Part shown: positions 1 through 7,978 of the stretch, one piece after another
How positions within the stretch are numbered: the stretch's first letter is position 1
Layout of the letters: each line of letters opens with the position of its first letter
Origin: JALYUA01 sp038229875
GTDB taxonomy: Bacteria; Acidobacteriota; Thermoanaerobaculia; UBA5066; Gp7-AA6
Direction: 5' to 3'
DNA length: 33,390 nucleotides
NCBI GenBank assembly: GCA_038229875.1
Contig: JBBROA010000036.1
Coordinates: 1 to 33,390, forward strand
Translations under genes and position numbers: made by a program
The notes under the pieces: model-generated
Databases searched by the model: none
The model's input: the letters and a program-made list of their open reading frames with translations, nothing else
Told to the model about the DNA's origin: nothing

Positions 1-136
1 GTCCCTACACTTCCTCCGCTCGCCGACGCTCTGCTCTGCCCCGGTGGCTTCACTACTACAATTTCCATCGTCGACACTCCGCACTCGGTGATAAACCACC
101 CGCGTCAAGGGTGAACAACCTCCTTAGCCGCGACAC
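1..136. other. Gene-free left edge, nothing identified
   Basis: This stretch lies downstream of the histidine kinase stop codon and is visibly less GC-rich than the genes. On the minus strand a reading frame opens with ATG near position 68, preceded by a weak GGAG, and runs off the window edge beginning MEIVVVKPPGQ. I do not recognise it and it is too short to judge. I see no hairpin with a T-run that would terminate the operon here. Confidence 0.3.
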
Positions 137-1399
137 CTAGGGACGGACGGGCAACATCAGCCGCGCTATGCAGCCCGTGCCGGTCGGGCGGTTCTCCAGG
201 GTGAGCGTCCCCCCGTGGGCCTCCGCGATCTGGCGGGAGAGGACCAGGCCGATTCCGGAGCCGGAGGGCTTCGTCGTGAAGAACGGCACGAAGAGGTTCG
301 CGCTGTTCGACAGCCCCGGGCCGCCGTCCGCGACCCAGATCTCGGCCTTGCCGACGGACCCGTTGGCGCGGCCCCAGCCGGCCTCGACCGCCCCGGAGGT
401 CTCGAGCGCCGCGTCGACGGCGTTTCGGAGCAGGTTGATGAGGAGTTGCTCGAGCTGGTCCGCGTCGGCGCGCACGACGATCGGCGGCCCTCCCGCGATC
501 TGGACGGGAAGACGCGTCTCGAGCGCCGCCACCCGCGCGAGGAGAGAGCCGATCTCGACGGGCGCCGGGCGCGGCTGGGGGAGCCGCGCGAGCTTCGCAT
601 ACGCGCCTGTGAAACGGGAGAGCGCCTCCGCGCGCGCCGAGATGATGGCGAGGCCGCGGCGCATGTCCTCGCGCCAGTCGGATGGGCGATCCTCACGGGC
701 GACCAGGCTCTCGAGGCTTCCGGCCAGCGACTGGATGGGCGCCAGCGAATTGTTGAGCTCATGCCCCAGCACCCGGATCAGCCGCTGCCAGGCCTGCCGC
801 TCCTGCTCGCGCAGCGGCTCGCTGACGTCCGCGAGCACCAGAAGGTGATGAGGAAGTCCGCCCTGGCGAAAGACGCTTTGACGGATCTCCCACCGGCCGG
901 TCCCGCCCGGGAACACCGCGTCCGCGATGCGCGGGGCCTCGGGACGGAGAAACGCGGCGAGCCCGAGCTCCTCGGCGTCGTGACCCAGGAGCCTCGGCTC
1001 CGGCTGTCCGAGCAGGTGCTCTCCGAAGCGATTCGTCAGCTTCAGCCGCCCGGCGCTGTCGAACGCGAAGACCGCGACGTCGATCTCCGCCATGACCTTC
1101 CGCAGAAGCGCGGTGGCCTCGAGCGCCCCGAGCCGCTGCTGGCGGAGGGTCTCGGTCAGCGCGTTTACCTCGATGAGCACCTCCCCGAGCGCGTCGTCCG
1201 GCCGCGCGCCGCGGGCGCGAATCGAGAAGTCGCCTTCGCGCATCGCCGCGAGGAGATTCGAGACGGTCTGGAGCGGGACGACGACGCGTTCCTTCAGCGC
1301 GGACGCGAAGAGGAGCCACCCGGCGGCGATCACGACCGTCAGAGTCCACTGCACGCGAGCCGGGAAGTTTCCGGTCCAGAGAAGGACCAGGGACACCAC
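137..1399 (-). CDS. NtrY-like sensor histidine kinase (N-terminus uncertain)
   Basis: Membrane sensor kinase expected to phosphorylate the NtrC-type regulator encoded immediately upstream. Counting from the GTG at 1399 (420 residues), there is a transmembrane helix at about 18-34, a HAMP-like linker at about 37-90 and a PAS-like domain at about 100-195. The dimerisation helix carries the phospho-acceptor in GHELNN (His213). The ATPase core shows the N box (NLLRNAVDA, 323-331), DGGPGL (358-363), FVPFFTTK (370-377) and GSGIGL (380-385). The GTG at 1399 is the first ordinary start codon, but it falls inside an earlier hydrophobic segment. The frame stays open upstream to a stop near 1498 and encodes HEWRVLLLALLAALPGS, a good first membrane helix. 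The true protein may therefore start at an unusual codon, for example the ATT at 1483-1481 that overlaps the regulator's TAA. Kinase identity is firm; the start is not. Confidence 0.9.
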   Translation of the reverse strand: MVSLVLLWTGNFPARVQWTLTVVIAAGWLLFASALKERVVVPLQTVSNLLAAMREGDFSIRARGARPDDALGEVLIEVNALTETLRQQRLGALEATALLRKVMAEIDVAVFAFDSAGRLKLTNRFGEHLLGQPEPRLLGHDAEELGLAAFLRPEAPRIADAVFPGGTGRWEIRQSVFRQGGLPHHLLVLADVSEPLREQERQAWQRLIRVLGHELNNSLAPIQSLAGSLESLVAREDRPSDWREDMRRGLAIISARAEALSRFTGAYAKLARLPQPRPAPVEIGSLLARVAALETRLPVQIAGGPPIVVRADADQLEQLLINLLRNAVDAALETSGAVEAGWGRANGSVGKAEIWVADGGPGLSNSANLFVPFFTTKPSGSGIGLVLSRQIAEAHGGTLTLENRPTGTGCIARLMLPVRP

Positions 1400-1478
1400 C
1401 GATCCGGGAAGAGCGGCCAGCAGGGCCAGAAGCAGGACGCGCCACTCGTGGGAGAGCCTTCTAGAGCCCGCGGGCGCG

Positions 1479-2843
1479 TTAATGGCCGTGCTTCTCTAGA
1501 CGCCGGTACAGGGCGCTGCGCGAGAGGCCGAGCGCCCGGGCCGCGTGGCTCACGTTGCCGGCATAGCGGGACATCGCTTTCTGGATCAGGACCCCCTCGA
1601 CGTCCTCGAGGCTCATCTGGTCGAGTGGCATCGCCGAGCTCTCCTCGCGCCGCAGCCCGAGGTCGGAAGCTTGGACGGTCTCGCTGCGCGCCAGCAGGGC
1701 CGCGCGCTCGATCGCGTGGTCGAGCTCGCGGACGTTCCCCGGCCACGGGTGCTCCAGAAGAGCGCGAAGGGCGCCGGAGTCGAAGGCGAGCGATCCCTTC
1801 CGATAGCGCTGCGCGTGGGACTGCAGGAAATGCTGGGCGAGCGATGGGATGTCTTCACGCCGCTCGCGCAGCGACGGCACCCGGATCTCGATCGTGTTCA
1901 GGCGGAAGAGCAGGTCCTGCCGGAACCTTCCGGAGGCGACTTCCGCGTGAAGGTTCGCGTTCGTGGCCGTCAGGATCCGCACGTCGACTTTTCGAGTGCG
2001 CGACGATCCAAGCCGCTCGAACTCGCCGGTCTCGAGCACGCGAAGAAGCTTCGCCTGCTGGCTCGCGGGCACGTTCGCGATTTCGTCCAGGAAGAGCGTC
2101 CCTCCATCCGCCAGCTCGAAGCGGCCCACGCGGTCCGCGCGCGCGTCGGTGAAAGCTCCCTTGACGTGGCCGAAGAGCTCGCTTTCGAAGACGCCCTCGG
2201 AGATCCCGCCGGCGTTCAGCGAGACGAGGGGCCGCGAGGAGCGGCGCGACGCGGCGTGCAGAGCCCGGGCGATCACGCCTTTCCCGGTGCCGTTCTCGCC
2301 CGTGATGAGCACGTTTGCGTCGGACGGCCCGACCCGGGCGACGAGCTCCAGAACGGGCCGCATCGCCGCGGACTCCGCGATGACCGACGGATCTGCCGTC
2401 TCGTGGCGGAGAATCCGGTTTTCCGCTTCCAGTCTCTGCCCTTTGCGAAGCGCGCGGCCAAGGGCGATCTGGGTGCGGAGCGTCGCGATCAGGCGGGTGT
2501 TCTCCCAGGGCTTCTGGACGAAGTCGCGGGCACCCCGCCGCATCGCCTGGACCGCGATGTCCACGGTGCCCCACGCGGTCATCACGACGATCGGCAGGGT
2601 GGCGTCGATCTCCTGGATACGGGCGAGAAGATCGAGACCTTCCCGGCCGGAGGTCGTGTCCCGCGCGTAGTTCAGGTCCATCAGCACCGCGTCGAACTCG
2701 CCGGCGTCGAGCGCCGCGATGAGCGCCGATGGAGACGACACGGTCTCGCTCTCGAGTCCCTCGCCCTTCAACAGCAGCCGGAGCGCCTCCAGGACGTCCG
2801 GCTGGTCGTCCGCAATGAGGACGCGAGAGGTGGCGGGACGCAT
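1479..2843 (-). CDS. NtrC-family sigma-54-dependent response regulator
   Basis: Three-domain activator of sigma-54 promoters, 454 residues, the usual family length. The receiver domain (about 7-120) has the acidic pair D12/D13, phospho-acceptor D56 in LMDLNY, T89 and K111. The AAA+ domain (about 150-390) has Walker A GENGTGKG (182-189), the sigma-54 contact loop GAFTDA (229-234; GAFTGA is commonest), Walker B GTLFLDE (248-254) and the PWPGNVREL motif. A Fis-type helix-turn-helix (about 428-450) ends the protein. The histidine kinase follows directly, so this is a two-component pair. The pair sits at the downstream end of the efflux cluster. I infer its target is the sigma-54-like promoter at 28395-28409, next to palindromes that could be its binding sites. 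No clear Shine-Dalgarno sequence precedes the ATG. Confidence 0.95.
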   Translation of the reverse strand: MRPATSRVLIADDQPDVLEALRLLLKGEGLESETVSSPSALIAALDAGEFDAVLMDLNYARDTTSGREGLDLLARIQEIDATLPIVVMTAWGTVDIAVQAMRRGARDFVQKPWENTRLIATLRTQIALGRALRKGQRLEAENRILRHETADPSVIAESAAMRPVLELVARVGPSDANVLITGENGTGKGVIARALHAASRRSSRPLVSLNAGGISEGVFESELFGHVKGAFTDARADRVGRFELADGGTLFLDEIANVPASQQAKLLRVLETGEFERLGSSRTRKVDVRILTATNANLHAEVASGRFRQDLLFRLNTIEIRVPSLRERREDIPSLAQHFLQSHAQRYRKGSLAFDSGALRALLEHPWPGNVRELDHAIERAALLARSETVQASDLGLRREESSAMPLDQMSLEDVEGVLIQKAMSRYAGNVSHAARALGLSRSALYRRLEKHGH

Positions 2844-2862
2844 GGCGGGAGCTTAACCGAGC

Positions 2863-2886
2863 GGGTGCGGGTACGGGTGCGCCGGG
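2863..2886 (+). other. Potential G-quadruplex motif
   Basis: Four GGG runs spaced by 3, 3 and 6 bases (GGG at 2863, 2869, 2875 and 2884) lie on the plus strand about 20 bp upstream of the NtrC-type regulator ATG. The plus strand is the template strand for that gene. The motif fits the standard G3+N1-7 pattern. In GC-rich DNA this may occur by chance and I have no evidence of function. Confidence 0.3.
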
Positions 2887-2911
2887 TCCGGTCACTCGAA
2901 GCGCAGCGCCA

Positions 2912-2925
2912 CGCCTCGCGAGGCG
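2912..2925. other. 14-bp perfect palindrome between permease 1 and the regulator
   Basis: CGCCTCGCGAGGCG is a perfect self-complementary 14-mer in the 148-bp gap (2844-2991) between the last permease and the NtrC-type regulator. It could be a hairpin ending or processing the permease transcript, although no T-run follows, or a protein-binding site. The rest of the gap holds no open frame resembling a permease remnant and no convincing promoter. Confidence 0.3.
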
Positions 2926-2991
2926 CGCCGCGCATTTCGAGAGTTCGACACGAGAGATTTCAAGAGGTCCTTCGATCTGCAGCCGTGGAGA

Positions 2992-5388
2992 TCAGTCCGC
3001 GCGCATGGCGATCACGGGATCGAACCGGGTGGCTCGCCGGGCGGGAATCGCGGTGGCGAGGAACGAGACCGCCGCCATGACTCCGACCAGAGAAGCGAAA
3101 GTGAGCGGATCGGTCGGGCTCACGTCGAACAGGAGCGCTGAAAGACTCCGCGTGAGCAGAAACGCGCCCAGGATGCCGAGCCCGATCCCCGCGGACGTCA
3201 GCACCAGCCCCCGCCGGGCCACCAGCGCGAAGACGTCGGCCTTCCGAGCACCGAGTGTCATGCGAATCCCGAATTCCCTGCGCCGCTCCGAGACGAGCGA
3301 GGACAGAACGCCGTAAACACCGAGCGAGGCGAGCAGGAGCGCCGTCGCCCCGAACACAGTGAGCAGCAGGGTCGAGAAGCGCCGACGCACGAACGTCCGC
3401 TCCACGATGTCGGACATACGCGTCAGCGAGGTCACAGGAAGGTCCGCGTCGATCGACCAGATCGCCTTCTGGACGGGCTTCAGCGCCGTAGCGGGCGGGA
3501 GCGCTGTCCCGATCAGCATCGCCAGGGTGGGACGCGGATGCTGCGCGAACGGGAAGTAGATTTCCGGGATCGGCGCCCTGTCGATGCGGTTCGCCCGCAC
3601 GTCCGCCACGACGCCGACGATCTCGCGCCAGTCCCGGTCCGTGCCCCACTCGACGCGGAGGCGCCGTCCGAGCGGGTTGTCCCCGGGCCAGAAACGTCGC
3701 GCCATCGTCTCGTTGATCAGCGCCACGGGAGTGGCGGTCTCCCGGTCCGCGTCCAGGAGAAGCCGTCCGGAACGAAGCGGAATCCGGAGCGTCTTCCAGT
3801 AGCCGGGAGTCACCACCCGGTAGTCGGCGATCGGGTCTCTCCCCGGGGGCCAGGCGGGCCGCCCTTCGATGTCGAAGTTGCCGTTGGTGCTGTTGTTGTC
3901 GAGCGGCGGGGCGTTGACGCCTGCGACCGATTCGACGCCGGGGATCAACGCGATCCGCGAGGCCGCCTCGTTGACGAAACGGCGCGTCGCGTCGTCCGCC
4001 GCGTAGCGCGGAGCGGGGAGCGACATCCGGAGGACGAGAAGATTTTTAGCCGCGAAACCCGGATCGACGCCGGAGAGCCGAGACGCGCTGCGCACCATCA
4101 AGCCCGCCCCGATCAGGAGCGAGAGCGCGATGGCGATCTGAGCGACCGCGAGGACCGTGCGCGCGGGTCCACGTCCGATCCCCGACGTCGTGCGGCTGCT
4201 CGTCTGAAGCGCGGCGTTCAGGCTCTTGCGCGACAGCGTGAGCGCCGGCACCAGCCCGAAGATGAGCGAAGTCGCGAGCGTCGCCGCGAGGGTGAAGAGG
4301 AGCACGCGCGCATCCATGTGGGGCTTGCTGGCGGCGCCGAGGCTCCAGGGCGCCGCTTTCGAGAGGATCTCGATTCCCCAGGCCGCGAGGCCGACTCCGG
4401 CGAGCCCTCCGAGGAATCCGAGGAATACGCTCTCGGTCAGGAGCTGTCGGATGAGCCGCAGCCTCGCCGCTCCGAGCGCCGACCGGATCGCGAGCTCGCG
4501 GCTTCGGGTGGCGTTCTTCGCCAGGAGGAGATTGCCGAGGTTCACGCAGGCGAGCAGCAGGACGAGGGCGACCGCGCCGAGAAGGACCACCAGGGTCCGG
4601 CGCAGCGGGCCGACGAGCTCCTCCTGCAGGGGCACGATCCGGGCGCCGTGACCCGCGTTCGTGTGAGAGTACGCCGCCTCGAGGCGTTTCTCGATCGCGG
4701 TCATTTCCGCCTGCGCCGATTCGATCGACGCGCCGGGCGAGAGCCGTCCGAACACCTGGAGAAAGTGAGACTCGCGGTTGGCCTTCGCCGCCGCCGTCAG
4801 CGCGAGCGGCATCCACACCTGGACGTCCTGCGGATGGTCGAAACCCTCGGGCATGACGCCCGTGATCGCGTACAGCTCTCCGTCGAGGCGGACGGCGGCG
4901 TTGACCGGCGGGCTGCCGAGGTGCTTCCAGAACCTGTCGCTCAGAACGGCGCGCCGGACCTGGCTGTCCGAAGACTCGGATCCCGCGAGGCCCGACCCGA
5001 ACCTGGGCGGCGTCCGAAGCAGAGAAAAGAAGTTCTCCGTAACGCCCGCGGCGACGACGCGCTCGGGAGCGCCTCGGCCGGTCATCGTCGCGACGCGGTA
5101 CTCGCTCGCCGCGAGCCCTTCGAAGCTCTTCGCTCCGCTCCGCCAGTCGGAGAAGTCCGCGGCGCTCGCCGGGGCGTCCTCGATGTCGGGCTGCGTCTCT
5201 CGCACCCAGACAAGCCGGTCGGCAGCGGGATAAGGAAGGGGCCGGAGGAGAACACCGTCGACGAGAGAGAAGATTGCGGTATTCGCCCCGATTCCGATCG
5301 CCAGCGTCGCGACAGCGATCATCGTGAACGCGGGCGCCTTGATCAGCGTACGAGCGGCGTGGCGGAGATCCTGGAAGAGTCCGGTCAT
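2992..5388 (-). CDS. ADOP-family duplicated MacB/FtsX-like permease 1
   Basis: Inner-membrane permease, 798 residues. A short cytoplasmic helix (FQDLRHAARTL) leads into TM1 (about 21-42, GIGANTAIFSLVDGVLLRPLP). Next come a MacB-type periplasmic domain, an FtsX block (LACVNLGNLLL, then RELAIRSALGAARLRLIRQLL), a linker helix near 420-450, a second periplasmic domain and a C-terminal FtsX block (RREFGIRMTLGARKADV) ending DPVIAMRAD. The start is the ATG at 5388, which has GGAGG four bases upstream. An ATG five codons earlier lacks a ribosome-binding site. The start codon overlaps the stop of the vestigial permease fragment (ATGA). This is the last permease before the two-component regulator. Like its neighbours it has no ATPase domain. 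Substrate unknown; exported lipids, peptides or toxic compounds are typical of the wider MacB/LolC superfamily. Confidence 0.93.
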   Translation of the reverse strand: MTGLFQDLRHAARTLIKAPAFTMIAVATLAIGIGANTAIFSLVDGVLLRPLPYPAADRLVWVRETQPDIEDAPASAADFSDWRSGAKSFEGLAASEYRVATMTGRGAPERVVAAGVTENFFSLLRTPPRFGSGLAGSESSDSQVRRAVLSDRFWKHLGSPPVNAAVRLDGELYAITGVMPEGFDHPQDVQVWMPLALTAAAKANRESHFLQVFGRLSPGASIESAQAEMTAIEKRLEAAYSHTNAGHGARIVPLQEELVGPLRRTLVVLLGAVALVLLLACVNLGNLLLAKNATRSRELAIRSALGAARLRLIRQLLTESVFLGFLGGLAGVGLAAWGIEILSKAAPWSLGAASKPHMDARVLLFTLAATLATSLIFGLVPALTLSRKSLNAALQTSSRTTSGIGRGPARTVLAVAQIAIALSLLIGAGLMVRSASRLSGVDPGFAAKNLLVLRMSLPAPRYAADDATRRFVNEAASRIALIPGVESVAGVNAPPLDNNSTNGNFDIEGRPAWPPGRDPIADYRVVTPGYWKTLRIPLRSGRLLLDADRETATPVALINETMARRFWPGDNPLGRRLRVEWGTDRDWREIVGVVADVRANRIDRAPIPEIYFPFAQHPRPTLAMLIGTALPPATALKPVQKAIWSIDADLPVTSLTRMSDIVERTFVRRRFSTLLLTVFGATALLLASLGVYGVLSSLVSERRREFGIRMTLGARKADVFALVARRGLVLTSAGIGLGILGAFLLTRSLSALLFDVSPTDPLTFASLVGVMAAVSFLATAIPARRATRFDPVIAMRAD

Positions 5389-5501
5389 GTGTCCTCCCTG
5401 CAAGCCGTCGTTCGGTGGGAAGCTGCGACCGCTGACGTTCCCCTCGGTGGCGGCGATGAGGTCCGGATCGCGTATCGGAGGTCGTGCAGAAGTTCACTCA
5501 T
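5385..5501 (-). pseudogene. Vestigial permease N-terminus (remnant of a further ADOP gene)
   Basis: A 38-codon frame begins MSELLHDLRYAIRTS, which is the characteristic start of this permease family (compare FLQDLRYAARTL in permease 2 and LIQDLRYAFRF in permease 4). It then departs into unrelated residues and stops. It still has a good ribosome-binding site (GGGAGG about five bases before the ATG), and its TGA overlaps the ATG of permease 1 as ATGA. I read it as what is left after almost the whole coding sequence was deleted. What remains could act as a short leader whose translation couples to permease 1. Confidence 0.7.
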
Positions 5502-5512
5502 GACACCTCCCG

Positions 5513-7942
5513 TCAGTCCGCGCGCAGCGCGTCGGAAGGCGAAACCTTCGAGGCTCTCCACGCCGGCAGCGCGCTCGCGGCCAGCGAGACGACGATCAAG
5601 AGACAGGCGGCGGAGGCGAGGACGAGTGCATCGCGCGCGCCGACGCCGAAGAGCAGTCCCGAGAGAAGACGCGTTCCCGCGAGCGCGCCCGCGACGCCGA
5701 TCGCGGTGCCCGCGGCGGCGAGGACGGCGCCCTGCCGGACGACGAGGAGGAGCACGGACCGTGGCGCCGCTCCGAGGGCGGCGCGCACGCCGAACTCCCG
5801 GCGGCGCAATCCGACGCTGTACGCGAGCACGCCGTACGTGCCGAGAGAGGCGAGGAGAAGAGCGCTGCCGGCGAAGAAGGCGAGGAGCAGGGTCGCGAAC
5901 CTCTGCCGCGCGATCGAGCGGGTCACGATCTCGTCCATCGTGCGGACGTCCGAGACCGGGATGTCCGGGTCGATCGCCGCCACGGCCGCGGTGGCTGCCT
6001 TCGCGAGGCGGCCCGGCGGGATCGAGGCGGCGATCACCACCGCGACCTCGTCGACGGGGCACTGGTCGAGCGACGCGTAGAAGAACGGGGTCGGAACCCG
6101 ATCGAGCCCCGCGTCCCGGACGTCGCCGACGACACCGACGATCTCGCCCTCGATCCGGGTCGTCCCCGGCCGGGCGCCGAACCGGATCCGCTGCCCGATG
6201 GCGTTGCCGGCCGGCCAGTACCTGCGCGCGGCGGTGGCGCTGGCGAGAAGGACGATCGGCGACCGGCGCCGGTCGTCCGCCGTAAACGCTCGCCCCGCAA
6301 CGACCGGGAGGCCGATCGTCCGGAGGTAGTCGCGGCTGACGACCCGGACCTGCGCCGACGGCTCGTTGTCCGGAGTTGCGGGCGGCGCGCCGTGGATCGT
6401 GAACGTGCTCGAGAATTCTATCCCGGTGAGCGGGAGCCCGAAGATCGCTGCGGCCGACCGGACGCCGGGAAGCGCCCGTGTTCGCGCGAGGAGCGACTCG
6501 TAGAAGCGCCCTTCGCTCTCCTCGTCGGGGTAGCGCGCCTGCGGAAGCGAAAGCTGGTAGGTCAGGACGCTCCTCGCGTGAAAGCCGGGGTCCTGGTTCT
6601 CGAGCCTCACGAAGCTGCGCAGGAGAAGGCCGGCGCCGGCGAGGAGGACGAGCGAAAGGGCGATCTCGGCCAGAACGAGACCGTTGCGGAGCGCCGCCGT
6701 CTCCCGCTCCGCGCCGCCGCTCCTGCCGGCGGATTTCAATCCCGTCCCGACGCCGCGGGTCGCCGTGCGAAGGGCTGGAGCGAGGCCGAAGAGAAGCGCC
6801 GTCACCGCCGCCAGGCCCACGCTGAACAGGAGCACGGGAAGATCGAGCCTGGTCTCCGACAGCCGCGGCAGGTCCTTCGGCCCGAGGCGAACGATCCACG
6901 AGACCGCCCAGCCGGCGAGCAGGATGCCCAGGCCGCAGCCGGCCGCCGCGAGCACGAGGCTCTCGGTCAGAAGCTGGCGCACGATACGGCCCCTTCCCGC
7001 GCCCAAAGCGGCGCGGACGGCGAGCTCCGATTCCCGCGCGGTCGCCCGCGAGAGCAGCAGGTTGGCGACGTTCGCGCACGCGATCAGGAGGACGAAGGCG
7101 CACGCTCCGAGAAGCGTCCAGAGCGCCGGCCTGGCCTTGCCGGAGATCTGGTCGCGGAGCGGCTGAACGCTCGTCGTCCATCCCGGATTCATGCCGGGGT
7201 TCTCGGCGTGGATCTGTCTGTGGATCGCGGCGATATCGGCGGAAGCCTGCTCGACGGACACGCCCGGCTTCAGCCGCCCGATGACGTCGAGATAGTGCGC
7301 GCCCCGCTGCGTCATAACCTTCTCGCCGAACGTCAGCGGGAGCCACGCGGCGGATTCTCCCGCGGGGTATTCGAATCCCGCCGGCATCACTCCAATGACG
7401 GGGGAGCTCACGCCGTCGAGTCGGAGCACCCTTCCGACCGCATGCGGATCGCTGCCGAAGGCCTTTCTCCAGAGAGCGTGGCTGATCACGACCGCCGCGG
7501 GGCCGCCGCGGGTGGTCTCCTCCGCGGAGAAGACGCGGCCGAGTACGGGCGCCACGCCGAGCGCGGGCAGAAGCTCCTTCGTGCAGACCGTGACGGAGAT
7601 CCGCTCCGCGGCGCGCTCCGGGATTCCGGTCAGCGCCGCCTGTTGCGTCTGGTACGCCGCCAGCGCGGTAAAGGAACGGTTCCTGTCGCGCCAGTCGAAG
7701 TAGTTGGGCGGAGAGGCGGAAAACTCGGCGATGCCGCGCTCGAGATCCGCCTCGTGCACGGAGGCGAGCCGGTCGGACGCGGGATACGGCAGCGGGCTCA
7801 AGAGCACGGAGTGCACCAGCGAGAAGATCGCGGTGTTCGCTCCGATTGCGAGCGCCAGCGTTGCGATGGCCGCGGCCGCGAAGCCGGGGCTTTGGCGGAG
7901 GGTCCGGGCCGCGTATCGCAGGTCCTGCAGGAAAGCGCGCAT
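5513..7942 (-). CDS. ADOP-family duplicated MacB/FtsX-like permease 2
   Basis: Permease of 809 residues beginning MRAFLQDLRYAARTL, with TM1 at about 20-42 (GANTAIFSLVHSVLLSPLPYP). The first periplasmic domain includes VIGVMPAGFEYP and HYLDVIGRLKPGV. FtsX block 1 follows (ACANVANLLLSRATARESELAVRAALGAGRGRI). After the second periplasmic domain (EIVGVVGDVRDAGLDRV) comes FtsX block 2 (RRREFGVRAALGAAPRSVLLLVV), ending DALRAD. Two ATGs lie six bases apart. The one at 7942 has AGGA at proper distance, whereas the one at 7948 sits only two bases from it, so I prefer 7942. Its stop lies 11 bp before the vestigial permease start. The C-terminal half is strongly Ala/Leu-rich and hydrophobic, as expected. 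Confidence 0.93.
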   Translation of the reverse strand: MRAFLQDLRYAARTLRQSPGFAAAAIATLALAIGANTAIFSLVHSVLLSPLPYPASDRLASVHEADLERGIAEFSASPPNYFDWRDRNRSFTALAAYQTQQAALTGIPERAAERISVTVCTKELLPALGVAPVLGRVFSAEETTRGGPAAVVISHALWRKAFGSDPHAVGRVLRLDGVSSPVIGVMPAGFEYPAGESAAWLPLTFGEKVMTQRGAHYLDVIGRLKPGVSVEQASADIAAIHRQIHAENPGMNPGWTTSVQPLRDQISGKARPALWTLLGACAFVLLIACANVANLLLSRATARESELAVRAALGAGRGRIVRQLLTESLVLAAAGCGLGILLAGWAVSWIVRLGPKDLPRLSETRLDLPVLLFSVGLAAVTALLFGLAPALRTATRGVGTGLKSAGRSGGAERETAALRNGLVLAEIALSLVLLAGAGLLLRSFVRLENQDPGFHARSVLTYQLSLPQARYPDEESEGRFYESLLARTRALPGVRSAAAIFGLPLTGIEFSSTFTIHGAPPATPDNEPSAQVRVVSRDYLRTIGLPVVAGRAFTADDRRRSPIVLLASATAARRYWPAGNAIGQRIRFGARPGTTRIEGEIVGVVGDVRDAGLDRVPTPFFYASLDQCPVDEVAVVIAASIPPGRLAKAATAAVAAIDPDIPVSDVRTMDEIVTRSIARQRFATLLLAFFAGSALLLASLGTYGVLAYSVGLRRREFGVRAALGAAPRSVLLLVVRQGAVLAAAGTAIGVAGALAGTRLLSGLLFGVGARDALVLASAACLLIVVSLAASALPAWRASKVSPSDALRAD

Positions 7943-7978
7943 GGTCATCTTCCTTTCGTCACGCGGATCTCCACTTCG

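Noticed and set aside
3538..6285. Plus-strand open frame of 915 codons
   Set aside because: It spans permeases 1 and 2 on the opposite strand, is extremely Arg/Gly/Glu-rich and contains no recognisable domain. It is a GC-rich antisense shadow, like those at 215-2152, 6392-9133, 15592-18270, 18696-21032 and 29812-31740.
5502..7346. Long minus-strand frame ending in the permease vestige
   Set aside because: Only the last 38 codons resemble a permease. The rest is an Arg-rich shadow of permease 2.
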